DNA of 64,000 nucleotides from Phellopilus nigrolimitatus (GCA_021029095.1 JAJOHG010000008.1:124001-188000), one strand, 5' to 3'; shown: positions 13,741-26,583, counted from the stretch's first letter. Numbers and translations: made by a program. Notes: generated by a model not told the origin, from the sequence alone.

Positions 13741-15660
13741 TAACGCGCTAGTTCGATCAGTTGCTCGACGAGCAGAGCAATGAAGTATATTTGCATCCTG
13801 TAAATTCGCAACAAAAGTTAAGTATAGTAACTCGTTTCACTGCGATAATTAGACACCCAGATAAGGAGAACGTACAGCTGTGAATCCGCCGCGAGAGCGT
13901 AGACCTTTGCGTTTTCGAACTTCTGGAAATTCACATCAATTCTAATTCTTACGCCGGTATACATGACAGAGAGCGCGATGACACCGCTGCCTAGAACCAG
14001 TCTGCTGATCCCCCGACCCCATTCATATCTATCTGCTGATAAGCGATGAAACTTTAAGATGAAGTAACGAAGAGACAGATGGCGCAGTTATAATCAACAT
14101 AATAGAAATGACGAGATGGATGTAAGGTTGTGCTTATCTGAAAACCATCAAATTATCAGACACATAACCCTAAAATGCAGGAGATTGACCCTTTCATAGA
14201 GAAAGGAAAAAGATCGAGTTAAGACAACGACGGTACGCATCAAATATTAACCCTTGTGTAACATAGGAGAAGGATCGCTTACCCCAGTAGCATAGAAATA
14301 AAGCGCCGGTGCGGCACCAGACTTTATTGGCGGAGGAACAGAAACAACGCGCGGCAGCTTCCCAACTTAATTCCCTTAATCGTCCCAAAGAATAAAGTAA
14401 GAATCAGAATCAGTATGACCATCGCACATACAATGACCAAGATATCACTTACACTGAACGTCCCATCCACGTTACCGTCAATAGTGTACTGATCTTGTCG
14501 ATCCCGCCACCGAGGGTGATGATAAAGACGGCTGAAATACGCTCAAAGAGCGCTTGCGCCGTGTAGCGCACGGCATGCTAACACTGATAAAGAGCGCTGC
14601 GGGTTCAACAACGCGAGGGATAAGCCACATGATGAGTTTTGCGATGTGCGCGCCGCGGGAGTGGTAGTCGCAGTAACAGACTGCGAAGAAAAGTACTGCG
14701 GCCATGTACACGATGAGTGCACGACATAGTTTACGTCGACCGCCGAGGTTGTACCGTGATTGCTTGTACGGAACGTGATACAGAACTGAAAGGAATTCAG
14801 AGGTGTTGTCTGACTTCATCATTATGACGTCGCATAGGAAATTTACATTACCTTATCCATAACATACTGGGCGAGAAGTACGATCCTACTAATACCCATC
14901 GAGACCGAGATACCTCGCGCATTTACCAAGGCGATATTGTCTTTCCTGAAATTCGTCGCCGCGATGTCCTCCTGAGTCTATCCATCTAGCATTAATATAC
15001 GCGAAATATCTTCCTCGCTATTGTTGCTCCCGATACCGTTGTACACGTCAAAGTTGCCTATAAACGCGGTGAGTGCACAGAATACAAGCAGCTGGAGGAG
15101 TACGAAGAACAAATGAAGCCAAGAACGTTGACGAAAGCGCACATTATACGCAACCTGATTTGCCTAAACCCACCACACCATTGAGAAGAAGCTGAGGTAC
15201 AAGAGTACACTCTGTGGGATGTAAGACATAGTTCAATTGTTGAGCTGGTTTACAACTTACCGATATATCGACAACAGGCGTTCCATCACTGTATTCCCGG
15301 AAGTGTGAAGGTCTAAATATCGTCTGTATGTGAGGAAGCAGGGCTTACTTTAGATAAAGAAGGCGGTGTCATCGCAATTTCTAGCATCTGAAAATCAAGT
15401 GCACTTGAACTTTAAGAAACCGTCATAGAATGAACCGAAAACTGCTAACCAGGTCACTCCATAGCAATTCAGAAATGAAGCCTCTGATCTCATCAGGATG
15501 GTATTGCTGCACCCAACATAAGTATGTACGCTGGCAGTTGAGCTACCTGTTACCGGAGTTAACTCTGGTTCATAATTATTTGTTTCTTCCGGTCTTTCGA
15601 CAAAAGGTGATTTCAAGAGGGGCATGAGACTTGACTTTCGTTTCTCGTAGAGAGATCGAC
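13741..15660 (-). pseudogene. LtrA-like membrane protein, decayed copy 1
   Basis: Minus-strand relic of the membrane protein family also found at 46818-49703 and 62595-64000. I assign the family to the fungal low-temperature-requirement-A type by its WWVWASQVAYNVRFRQ-like core. Matching pieces run in order: SPFVERPEE near 15580, LEIAMT near 15370, DGTP near 15270, ANQVAYNVRFRQ near 15150, NARGISVSMGISRIVLL near 14910, LYHVPYKQSRYNLGGRR near 14780, a GGGIDK segment near 14500, RYEWGRGISRLVLGSGVIA near 14010 and LLVEQLIEL near 13760. Two stop codons lie in the aligned frame: TAG at 15166-15164, where copy 2 has Trp (WWVW), and TAG at 14980-14978. The gene is therefore broken. Its distance from the other copies suggests an old duplication. 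Confidence 0.6.
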
Positions 15661-16426
15661 TATTTCGAGCAAGATTCAAGGTTAGACGTATCACAAAAAG
15701 CCATGGGAAACGCACTCATCGTCCGCATGTGCGACTCGTTTCGCAGTGTGGAAGATGGCCTTCGGTGGGCGCGAGCTTCAGGTTCGGAAGACATGGTACA
15801 GTATGTGTGCATCGAGGAACAAGCACGGAGCTTAACCATGTCCCAAGAGATCTTTATGTACGATATTCCATGGTAGAGGTCAGTTCTAGCGCAGCGCCCA
15901 TGTTGTCCTGGCGCGCCGTTCGAGCCCGACGTCTTGCTAAAGTGCGATACTCTGGAAGCCGATACCGCGCAAGAGCTTAATGAGTACATAGGGCTTGACT
16001 TCTATCATTCAACGTCCGCCCAAATTTCGATATGAACAGTGGCAACAGCTTTAGCTCTTCGAGAAGGTTGAGGTAACTAAATAGCAAGTGGCGGTGTTTG
16101 GGCGGTGTTGGTTGTTACATAACAGCTGAGTCAGAATAATATAAAAGCGTGCCGACATCGATACATTCGGCACGAAACAGTCGCGTCCAGTCGGCGACGC
16201 GACCGCCGCTCGTCGTCGCCCGTCATCATCTCATAACATGCTCGTTTACATTTCTTTCAAGTTTCTTCTCTGGCCCGATTTTCAGCCATCTGCGACCGCG
16301 TAGAATCGGCATACCACCCTGGAAAATTTCACCAGCCGTCAAGCGGTGGACGCATCCTGCTTTCTTTTACTGGGGTTCACATTCACGCGGGTAGGCTTGC
16401 GCGGCGCGGATCGTTAAGCTGAATCT
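15661..16426. other. Intergenic; probable promoter side of the reductase-like gene
   Basis: Overlapping open frames on both strands at 15631-15989 have no recognisable content. A TATAAAA sequence lies at 16140-16146, within a reasonable distance of the downstream ATG at 16427, and nothing else can be called. Confidence 0.35.
16140..16146 (+). promoter_or_regulatory. Possible TATA box
   Basis: TATAAAA about 280 bp upstream of the ATG of the NAD(P)-binding protein gene, on the same strand. The distance implies a 5' leader of roughly 250 nt or an upstream intron. This rests on sequence resemblance only. Confidence 0.3.
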
Positions 16427-17350
16427 ATGTCGAATAACGAGCTCAAGTCTGAGAATGACTCAGCCATGAAGCTCATATTGACAGGTGCGACGGGTGCAGG
16501 TGCGTTTCCCTTTAAAAAACATTATCAACAAATCTGACTTACCGCAATTATGCACACTCATCGCCAGCCGGACTCGAAATCCTCCGGACAGCCATCGCAG
16601 ACCCTGCCGTTTCGCAAATAACCGTCCTCTCGCGACGCGCTCTTCCCTCCTCCATCCCTCCGTCCAATAAAGTCGTACACATTCCGCACACCGACTTCGC
16701 GTCATATCCTCCTGAGCTCCTCGCACGGCTCGCAGGCCACGGGGCGTGTATCTGGGCACTCGGTGTCAGTCAACGTGGGATGGACGAGGAGGCGTATACA
16801 TACATCACGCACGACTACCCGCTGGCGGCTCTGCAGGCGCTCGACGAGGCTGGCGTTCGGGGTGCCGATGGTCAGCTGAGGTTTGTCTACTTCAGTGGGG
16901 CGGGAGCGGACGCGGAGGGGAAAAGCAGGTTCTTATTTGGCCGGGTAAAGGTAGAAATCAAATTCACTCAATTTGACCTTCTGAATAAATCGGACTCAAT
17001 GTGTACAGGGTCTCGCCGAGAAGGATCTATCTGCTTATGTTTCTTCATCGACCTCCCCATCGCCCTCCTCTCAGACTTCTCTTCATGTGTTCAATCTCCG
17101 ACCAGGCTATTTCTTCCCCTCAAACCTGGAGGACGCCGCTGCCCTCCGCTCTCGAGGGGCGCGTGCCCTTCACATTATCATGCGCCCCTTCCTCCGGGCT
17201 GTTATGCCGTCCATTGCCACTGACATTGGGGACCTGGCGCGCTTCGCTATGGAAGCTGCAAAAGGACAGGCCGGAGCCGGTGCAACATTCACAAACAAGC
17301 AGATGAAGGAGCTCTTGGAGAAATGGAAGAATAGTGAAAGCCAGAGCTAA
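16427..17350 (+). CDS. NAD(P)-binding Rossmann-fold protein, atypical SDR/NmrA-like
   Basis: Three exons, 16427-16499, 16568-16950 and 17009-17350, keep a continuous frame of 265 residues through two short GT-AG introns (68 and 58 nt). The N-terminus has the dinucleotide-binding fingerprint: a beta strand then TGATGAAG (MKLILTGATGA joined across intron 1 to AGLEIL), a variant of the atypical SDR TGxxGxxG. Further along are VLSRRALP after the second strand, CIWALGVSQ, and FVYFSGAGADAEGKSR before a possible catalytic-face helix. The C-terminal part has NLRPGYFFPS and ends with a helical KQMKELLEKWKN segment. Small proteins of this class act as NAD(P)H-dependent reductases or sensors; the substrate cannot be read from sequence. 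The start is the first ATG of the open exon. I see no lesion. Confidence 0.75.
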
Positions 17351-18811
17351 CGGGATGGCAAGGATAGTAACTTAAAGACTGAATTTTCAGATCTATTTAC
17401 TCGCAGGATCAACTATATTCTGTTCTATTAGCTGGAACTAAATTGTATAAAGGCACAATCCTGACGGACGCGACGGCTCTCCGGATTCTGATCTCAACAG
17501 CCGTGTTTCTCGGTCCTGCGATCTAGCTCGCAATCCTGACGACATTTCTTCACGAAGTTGCTCGAGCGCATCTCGACCTCCATAGTCTGGTCCATGCCAA
17601 ACCAGGATGGCCACAATTCCAATTCTTCCCGTAGTGCCGCGTAAATATGAAGGAAACTGTCCGGATGTGCCCGACATTCCCTCCTTCCCGCGGAAATTGA
17701 ATGATCGTCGCCCGAACTTTAAATTCTAATTCAATATGCGTACATTTACTTCAAATGTTTTTCAAACGGCGAAAACCAATCACCCTTTATCTATGATTGT
17801 TTCGCAAAGCCTTCCGCTACAGGATTGGCTGCTCAGGCTGCTGTGGAGTGATGAAGCAGCCATGCAGCGATGGCATGGACTTGCACGAACCGGGTTCAAC
17901 GCTGCCGGCCGTGGCGGCAGCGGATTCCATGATCTGTACTTGAGAGAAAAAGCTATACGGCAGATACTTACTCGTCTGATCAGTATACCACATTCAACAT
18001 CTGCCTAGAGCGCTAATGGGTGCTTGGCGATTTTTGAAATTGGTAATTTCCACGCTTTTCGGCTGAAACAGCAATCGGAATTGACATGAAGAGCCTTGGA
18101 TTGGCACTCGGACGTCTTGATAAGATATCTGGTATAGTCGGGGCTTTGAATTAGCATGAGGTGATTCTCATGTGTTCCTTCCCAGCCATCCGAGCAATGT
18201 TAGTCCAACGTTTTTCTCTTCTTCTAAGAAGCATGTCGCTCCGCAGTTACACATTCTCCTGTGAAAGGAATCCAAACGTCAGTGTGAAGTTTTCTAGCGG
18301 CTTGGCTGGCATAAGCGGAAGTTCTGCAGCGTGCATAATCCAACTTTAGCAGGGGAAAGTTTGTGGCTTGGCTGGCGAGGCGAGCAAGAGGTCTTGTCGC
18401 GCGCCTAAACGCGAAGAAAAACTTGGCGGCTTGGCTGGCAAAAAAGTGAAGCGGGTAAGATGTCTTGTCGTACGCATATATCAAATATCAAATGAGAAGC
18501 GAAAGCCCCGTCTCGGAGAGTCACCGCGGTACTTAGGACGCGCGAATCGGGTTGAGTAAAAAGATAGTACTCGGGCATCAAAGGCAGTCCGCCATTGTCG
18601 TTTCAACTCGTGCATTTCACTGATGCGTACTCTTATTTCCCTCGGGCCTTCATATCGTGAGGGGTCGAGGGAGGCGGGGAATCAGTCGGAGAAAGAGAGG
18701 AGTTAAGCAAAGAACGAAGTATAAAGACACGTCCTCGATAGCGACGTAGATTTGAGACTACAAGTGTCCTGTGTCGTTTGCTCGATACACCACACTCTCC
18801 AAAAGAAGACA
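17351..18811. other. Spacer with three degenerate GGCTTGGCTGGC repeats
   Basis: No gene can be supported; the open frame at 17736-18008 has no recognisable motif. A 12-base core GGCTTGGCTGGC recurs three times, near 18300, 18365 and 18430, with partly similar flanks ending in AAGCGG or TCTTGTCG. They look like a degenerate direct repeat of roughly 65 bp spacing. The 3' end of the spacer holds the promoter of the next gene. Confidence 0.45.
18720..18725 (+). promoter_or_regulatory. Probable TATA box of the APH-like gene
   Basis: TATAAA lies 87 bp before the ATG at 18812, a usual spacing for a fungal core promoter, on the coding strand and with no competing ATG in the correct frame between them. 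Sequence resemblance only. Confidence 0.45.
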
Positions 18812-21800
18812 ATGCCTGGCCTTTTGTTGCAGAGAGCCATTGGCAGGGTGCGAAACGCGCCGACTCGGACGTACACCGACACCGTCGAGCGGAGCCCGTT
18901 CGGGGACGGAAATGACGCCGTCAGTGACTGTGACAAGCACGGCGGCGCCCACGTGCGTGTGCGCTGCGTCAGCAGAAGCGAGCCGGAAAAGGAAAAAAGG
19001 CTAACATTAGCGAAGAAGACGCCCTCCGTCCGGATCCATGACCTGCTTAGACTCTCGCTTGACTCCTGCCTACGTACTCTCCTCTTCCCGCCCCCGCCGT
19101 CGCCGCCCATCAGCGACAGCGACAGCGATACCGAGGTCGACAGTGACAGCGATTCTTCCATCGTGGCGCACTCTCCAGGAAGCTATGATTTCACGCACTG
19201 GCGCATGCCGGGCGAGGATGACCAGGGCCAGGCTGCGCGCCGGGCCCTGTATGAGTACGCCCCCGATAGCGACACCGAAGACGACTTCGAGAGTGGCGAC
19301 GTCGACAATTTCAAGGACCCTAGAATCACGCCGGGCGCATCGACTTCGGCTGAACCACAGTCCCTTCGCCTCGAGTGGGATTGGGACATCGACGTTGCAG
19401 ACCGTGCTCGCGAGGCAAAGCATGATGGTGGAGACACGTCATTCCAGGTCGATCGTCGCGTGATGCGCGACATCGTCAAGGAGCATATGGGCGCCGAAGT
19501 TGCTCGCATCCGCTTCATCTCGTCTGGTGAGTTAACTTACGCATCGTGTGTCAATGTCGGTCTTTCTGACGTTTGCCGTCGCTTGAATTGGTTCTTTTTC
19601 GCGCATATATCTTCCTTCTTTGTCGCTATTTCTCGCTTTCGCTGAGTAGGAACGTTCCACAAGGCCTATCTTGTCACTTTAGAGACTACAGAGACGCTCA
19701 TCGCACGCGTTGCACGACGTTTCATGCCTCGCCTCAAGACCGAGTCTGAGGTCGCCACCATGGCATATCTTCGCGAGCATACGAAGATTCCAGTCCCAGA
19801 GGTCTATGCTTGGGACGGCAATCCGTACAATCGCCTTGGGGGAGAATGGATCCTGATGAGTAGGGTGAGTACACTTGCATCTGATTCTTTGTCACTCCGC
19901 TCCCTTGAAGCGCTACTCCCTTACGCCACATCTATCAAACATTCCTCCCATGCGATTCCTTCACACCTGTCTATGATTAATCTGGGGTGGCGCGTTTTCC
20001 TTCTTTTCACCTTATCGTGCAAAGTCGTTATCCGCGGGTTGTTGCGGTGGCGTCGGAGATGCGGGGTGAGCGCCCGGTTTATGTCGAGTTACGCGTGTAT
20101 GCGGGGAAACGGTTAATGTGCCTGCGCGCTGCACGCCACCCGAGTGTCCCCGGTGGGCGACACTAGCTCATGATTTCAGCTACTTTCCAATTTTGGTTCA
20201 TCTGCATCGCTCCTTGTCATGTCCCGAGCCCAGACTGCCTTGGTTTCTTCTTCTTCGATGACTTCTCGGCGTCACACGTTCATTGACTTATTCGAAGTTC
20301 TTCTTTCTATTCTATCTTTATTATGCGTTTATACTACAGATTTACTGACATACAATTACTTGCAGGCTTCAGGCATACCACTTCGAAAGGTGTACCATTC
20401 GATGCCGCTCGAGCAACTCGTCGCCCTCCTTCGTAACCTTGCGGAACTACTGATGCCGCTGTTTGGGCACAGGTTCTCTCACATCGGTAGCTTGTACTCC
20501 GGGGAGGGAAAGTTTAATTCCGAAGTGAAGGTTTCGACGAGCGAAGAAGGCACAGATATCGAAATTGGCAAAGAAGACCACGAACACGTTCTGACGCCTA
20601 CTCTCGCATCTGTCGCCCGTACAAGTTCCGTCGACTTCGCGTTTGGGTCCTCGCTCCCGACGCCCACGCGCACCCCATCGATGTCTACCATAGGACTTCC
20701 TACTCCCAGGCCTGGCAAAACTCAATTCTCTGCGCTGTCAATGACGCCAACCAGTCTATCCCGTTCCGCCACAGTCATGAACCTTCCTCATCGTGCACTG
20801 TCCTTACCTTCCGCACCAGCGCAGAGATTCCACGTTGGGCCGATTATCTCCTGGCCGTTCTTCGGCTCGCACCGCGGTGAGCTCTCGCACACGTCCTTCC
20901 CGCCGGAGGTCGAGCGTGGGCCGTGGGTGACGGGCGCGGCATACGCGCGGGCGTGCGCAAACCGCGAAGTGCTCGGCGTCGCACGTGAGAATGAGGGCCG
21001 AGCAAAGCCTCACCGGCTGCATCTTGACCCAGACGACGTCGTTCCGCGGGGCGCGAAGGGCAATAGCAAGAAGGGTGAATATGTATGGGGTTACGGGTTC
21101 GTGCGACGCGCTCGGCTGGCCGGGTATGGGGAGGGCGACGAGGATGAGGACGACGAAGACGTACGGGAGGGCGGCTCGGAAACTCCATCTGACGACCGGG
21201 ATGATTCAGATGAAGAGTCGAGCTCTGGCAGTCCCTCGCCGAGTATCGGCTCGGACGTCGACGAGGATGTGATGTACCGCGACTACCGGCGTTTCCAGCG
21301 GAGTACCTTTCTAGTCGCCGAGCTCTCTAAACGCGAGAAACGTGTACGGAACGAAATGGACCGGTGGCGGAAATGCATGGGCGCGCTAGAAGGCGTGCTT
21401 AAAGAGGTGATCGAGAAGGCTAAAGGGAGCGATGGCGTTAGCAGCCGTAGCGAGGATGAGGGGATGGAGATGTTCAGTCTGGACTGCCACGACCTGAGTC
21501 TCGACAATGTGTTTGTGGACGAGAAAGATCCCTCGAAGATTGTGAGTGCTCTTATTTTTCTATCATCGGTGAAAGTAAGGTATTAATGATATCTTTTCAC
21601 AGTCTTGCATAATCGACTGGGAATCGACCACAACACGTCCGCTCTGGGCCTGCGCCCACCTCCCCTCATTCCTCTTGTCCTCACCGTTCTCCTCCAATCT
21701 GTTCCGCAAAGCCATCGCTTCGCTTCCGGCAGACCGCTTCCCCCATGCAAATGAATGGCTCCTCCTCGAACGCGCGGGCGCGCCACTGCGCTACGCGCAC

Positions 21801-22256
21801 AAGTGCGTAGAGTGGGATGGCTGGGAGGAGGGGCTCGTCGGGAGCATCCTCGGCGCAGTCGAGTCTACTGAAGCGGAGGATGCGCACGCTCCGCTCGCCT
21901 TTCCCGGCGCGTTCGCGCTCGCGCAAGCAGAGCCGAAAGAGTTCTGGGAAGAGGATGGGTGGGAGGAGCCGCTCGTGGCGCAGATGCGGTTGAGCTTCAG
22001 CTGTATCGCGGAAAGCGGGGCGGGCGCGCTGCCTCACCCACTCGCCGGCGCTCGCGCTCGCGGAGGAGACATTAGCCCATCAGCGGTGCACGACTTGCGA
22101 CGCATGAGCCAGGGCTCTGCGGCAGAGGAGCTTGAGCGAGAGAGGATGCTGAACGTGCAGGGCGATATATGTGGCGGTCGAGGTGGTGAACTCGGACGAA
22201 GGCTCGAGGCGTGGTTGATAGAGACCTCTCCTGAGAGGGTGACGAAAAGCGTATGA
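18812..22256 (+). CDS. APH-type phosphotransferase-fold protein, 919 aa
   Basis: Four exons (18812-19526, 19650-19864, 20366-21541, 21603-22256) join in frame to 919 codons. After an acidic, Ser-rich N-terminal part (SDSDSDTEVDSDSDSS), the aminoglycoside-phosphotransferase/choline-kinase fold starts at FISSGTFHKAYLV, the nucleotide loop joined across intron 1. It continues through LIARVARRF (the ATP-binding region), SEVATMAYLREHTKIPVPEV and GGEWILMSR. The catalytic loop is HDLSLDNVFVDE (about 21488-21523), and IIDWE follows in the last exon, matching the HxDxxxxN and D-W motifs of the family. A 370-residue acidic, low-complexity insert separates the lobes. Such fungal proteins are many; their substrate is usually unknown, and nothing here points to drug resistance. 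Intron 2 is long (501 nt). The gene converges on the kinase gene, with a 167-bp gap. Confidence 0.8.
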
Positions 22257-22423
22257 TGACTTCTTCTTTTCCTTCTTCTGCTTGGGCAATTTGTATCTTC
22301 AGGTATGTGCAGTAGGCACGATTGTATCATGTGAACATTAATTATAAATCGATAGACGCGAGGCAGAATAATTAATAGAGCTTTTTCTGATTGAGATGTC
22401 GTTTTTCGCATAAGGCGTGTTAT

Positions 22424-25400
22424 TCATTTGTGAGCAGATGCAGGGTAGTCCGCCTTCAACTTCTTCAGCTCCTTCAACAAATCTCTCATAGGCGGCCTTG
22501 CTTTAGGATCCAACAACCAACACCTTTTACAGAAGTCCCACAAAGCCTTGTCAATATCTTTCCAGTTCTTAAGGTCGTCGGGATCTGGTGGTACGGTTCC
22601 TTTATAAATGAGGCCTATAACCTGGGTATCCATTTTGGCAGTTTGATAAGGTATATTTTTGGTCAGAACCTCCTTTTCAAGTTGCAGTAAAACAATATAT
22701 TTAGTTTCCTTCTCCCGATACTGTCAAATACGGTGCTAACTCACAAGAGCTGTCATGCCAAACGCCCAAATGTCAGATGCTTTGGTATGGACATCATCGT
22801 CGCTATCTCCCGGTGGGAAAAGCAGCTCGGGCGACTGCCAACGGATTGATCCCGTTCTAGCGCTCGTTGCTGACTCGACTGTTGAGGTAGTGCACACTAA
22901 GTGCGATAGCCCGAAATCCATAAGCAATGGAGCACCTTTGGGGGAGACCAGAACGTTTGCCTGATATTATCATTTTAAGGCTTGTCAATCACGGATTATC
23001 ATGGGACCGAAAAGGGATTCAACCTAACAGCTTTAAGGTCACCATGGATCACACCTTGCTCGTGCAAATATTCGAGGCCATTTGCGATTCCACGGATCTA
23101 GGCAGTTATCAGCGTAGCCGTTGTAGGAGAAATAAGGATAGCTACCATTGAGAAATTGTCGAATCTTAGAAGATTTCTGGATATATTGCGCAATTGACCC
23201 GTTCTCCATCCAATCTGTGACAAAGGATGGGTACGGGACTTCATCTGATCCCCCCAAAGCATACCCTCTCAGAGACAGTATATTGCCATGCTGGAGTTTC
23301 GACCAAACCCTTAGTTCTCTCGCCACTCTCTGATATAAAATATAAAGAGTAATTAATGTCCCTGTGATATAGTTGCCAACATGAATACATACCTTAGCGA
23401 ATTTGAGTTCGTCCTGCACTGACAAGTAAAACCGGAGGCGCTTAACTGCAACATTTTTACCATCAGATAGCCTCCCTAGGTATACGTCTGCGTAACCACC
23501 ACATGCTTTCATTTGCATGTCTTTCTGTAGACTTCCTGTCACATCGAAACTACTAAGCTCAGAGAGAAGTCGATTTAGAGCTTCCTTGCGAGCTTCCGAA
23601 AAAAATAAGATTAAATGAATCAAAAAATACCACATGGACTCACTACTTAGTCCACTCATCTCGCGCTCATTTTCAATGTCTTCAATTGTAATGAGAGGAA
23701 TGTTATGGGTGTTCGGAGTGTTGGGTAACGACTCGGGTGGCTTTGTTGGAACAACTTTATGCGTACTTTGGGACGACGAAACTGCCGCACTTTTTGCGCG
23801 TTTCAGAGCCGTAGACCGTGATTCAAACCCTCGATTTTCCTTCCGCGATTGCTTCTCCTTTTGTTCCGCTTGGGGTTTCTTTTGAGAATCATCATTGGCT
23901 AAAGGCTTGGCGGTGACCGATCCATGCGCAGCTGGCGATCGTGACTGTAAACCACAAAGGATTGGATGGAATTTAGTGATCCAGTTGAAGCTATAAGCTG
24001 GACATGCTTACCGCATGTAATTTCTTCTGAGAGGGCTGTGGAGAGGGCGGTGTGTGTGACCGTCCTGGAGGGGGTGGCGGGGAGGGGGCTGACTTTGATC
24101 TCGGTTGATGGTCATTCTCACGCGGCACCGATAGCTTTTGTTGTTCGGTAGTCTTCAAATCCGTCCCCCGCTCGCGAACGCGCTCATCTGTGACCCGAGG
24201 CCTTTTAGAATCACTGCCTGTCGACCGCCGCCGCGACCTACGCTCTTCCTCGATCAGGATTTTCTCCTCCTCCTCGAGTAGCTTCTTTATGTGTCGCTTT
24301 TGTGACCTATACTCGTCAGATAGACGAGTGCGCTGAGCTTCCGCCTCGGCCTTGTCAAGATCTCCGGCGGTTTTCTCAAATGCTTCAGATTTGCGCTGGT
24401 ACTCGTCTTTAGCGTCCTTTTCAAGCTTCCGTAACCGATCAGCTTGCGGCTCCTTTGATTTTGTGCGGAAGTCATTCCGCCGATCATCTTTGATCCTATC
24501 TGACGAGCTAGAGCGAAGATGGCGTGCATCCGCACCTGTCGCGGTTAGCGTTGGACCGACTGCATTCGAGGATAGCATTTTCTCTGAAGTATACCAAGCT
24601 TAATCAGTCCGTAAGACACGCCTTGGCCGTACTCACGTGTTTCTAGTATGTGTATGGCAGGGGAACTTTCACCTTTACCCGTTTTCGACGGCACACCACC
24701 CAGTACAAATAATCTGGAACCAATCGATGCCATACCGTGGCTCGAGCATGCACTCGGCATGGGTCCATCGGGGAACGTGAAAGCATACCAACGTCGGTCT
24801 ATCAGAGTAGAAGTTAGCAAATCATCGAGCTCAAAACGCGACTAGACAAGCACACCTGTGATCCTGAATGCTAGCAGGTCTTTGAGGTCCTTACGGTCTG
24901 GTCCTCTTCCTCCAAAAACATAGACCGTGTCGTCTATGAGCGAAGCACTATGGTCTTTCCGAACGGAGAAGCCTGCGTAATCTTCCTTGGTCCACCTGCG
25001 TGTAGTGATATCTAATATGTAGGTATCGTCATAATAGAATTCAAGATCGGTACCACCAAAACTGCAACATTGTCAAAAACAGAAATTTGTATTGCGTTCG
25101 ATGTGCATACATAATAATCTGATTTTTATATGCGATGCACGCATGGCCAGTTCGTTTGGGCGCTCCCCGGCGAGCGATACTTATACGTTCCCATGATAGT
25201 TTTCCGTCCTCTGCAGAATTGCATCAGCCATAACATCTCAAGGAAAAGATGAAGTCTGTTATAAACCCTACTTTTTCCCAAATCTAGCGCCCATAAATCA
25301 TCCCTCACAACTCCTCTTGCGTGACCGCCAAAGATGTATAGCATTGTCCCAATCACGGAGGCAGAGTGACCACATCTACCCGAAGGCGAAGAACCGCTCG

Positions 25401-25919
25401 TCTTGAGACGCCTCCACTCATAATTATCTAGGAGATTATTGTCAAAAGGACCCAGAATAATGGTACATCAATGAGTAGAAGTATACCTAGATCCAAGGCG
25501 TACAAGACGTTGTCTAGCTCCTCCGTCTGTCCTCCATCTGCAATCGTCTCGCCGCCCCATACGATGAGTCGGTCAGAAACAAAAGCACACACATGTCCAG
25601 ACCGAGGAGTGGGTATATCACCGTGCGTTCGAATAGGAGTTATGGAAAATTTTCGTGCGGATATTGAATAGAGATCATTGCTTTTAACACCATTCGCATG
25701 TCCGCCGAACAAAAAGAGCTCGCCGTCCCTTGTCGTAGCAGCGGTTAGCGAGTGTCCATGTCTATAAAACGGTGACGATGAAGGGCTCGGCGTTGTTTCT
25801 GTGATAGCACCTGGTTTTGAATTGTCAATAAGTGGTAAAAGACGCAAAGAACTAGTCGTCCAAGATTCGAAGGGCGGGCGGTCAGGTTTCTGCAGATCCA
25901 CGACGGTTTCGTTCTTCAT
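22424..25919 (-). CDS. Kelch-propeller / helical linker / protein kinase fusion
   Basis: One minus-strand reading joins three parts. (1) Kelch repeats from the ATG at 25919: RHGHSLTAA and LFLFGGHANG, then GRCGHSASVIGTMLYIFGGH (about 25390-25330), DHSASLIDDTVYVFGG (about 24960-24910), HGMASIGSRLFVLGG (about 24740-24700). (2) A charged helical segment at 24520-24200. (3) A kinase: loop GGYADVYLG (from 23500), VAVK lysine (23443-23441), WMENGSIAQYI, HGDLKA joined across an intron to ANVLVS, DFG (22918-22910), IRWQSPELL, and a C-lobe ending in TGA at 22426-22424. HGD instead of HRD is usual in the expanded mushroom kinases. The intron linking parts 2 and 3 (about 24009-23945, GTAAGC to TTACAG) keeps frame. 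The intron at 23145-23098 leaves one extra base by my reading, so a frame break in the kinase is possible. Confidence 0.65.
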
Positions 25920-26583
25920 GAACGTTATCACTTGTGTCCTCTAGTACATGTCAGGTGAAGGATCGCAAGTGGTTTCAAACGTTAAATACTCGTCGCAGAG
26001 CTATGTCAAGCAGTGAGCAAGCTAAGCGCCGAGCCATCCGACTATAACGCTGATTACATAATACTGCACCGCATATTGATAGGCGCCTTTGGATTGCGGC
26101 CCCTTTGGATTGCGGCCCTATTGATTCATTACTTTGGTAGTGGGCCATTGCTCCGCATGGCAAGTTACGATTCCTTTTTTTTTCAGATAATTATTGCCAC
26201 GTACTTTAGGAGATATTAGAATACATGCATTCTAGATAAATGAGGGACAAAAACTATGTGGATGGGACTTTCCTTCTGGATGAGTTGAGCTGGCAGCATG
26301 CCAGAGGCAATGGTGAGTGACGCCACAAAATCAAGATCAAGGTCCGGGCCCGGGTACACGACACCCACAGGGAGTGGTGGGGAAACGAAGCCGAACTTGG
26401 AGAGTCAAGACACGCTAGCACCAAGGAAAAAAAGACCAGGATGACTCAGGAAGAGTGTCGAACTAGGACACTTAAAGGTCTCATGTACATGTACATGTAA
26501 TACGCTATCGAATTTCAACATACACAGAAATACGTATTCACATTCTTATTTAAATTCTTACTATCTTTCCCGCTTGTCGCAAA
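25920..26583. other. Intergenic, upstream of the Kelch-kinase gene
   Basis: Promoter side of the minus-strand Kelch-kinase gene and 3' side of the Argonaute relic. It holds a short direct duplication (TTTGGATTGCGGCCC twice at about 26087-26116) and a TGTACATGTACATGTA self-complementary run near 26485-26500. Nothing else is supportable. Confidence 0.4.

Noticed and set aside
20804..21188. Minus-strand Arg-rich frames over the APH gene
   Set aside because: Shadows of the acidic plus-strand exon 3.
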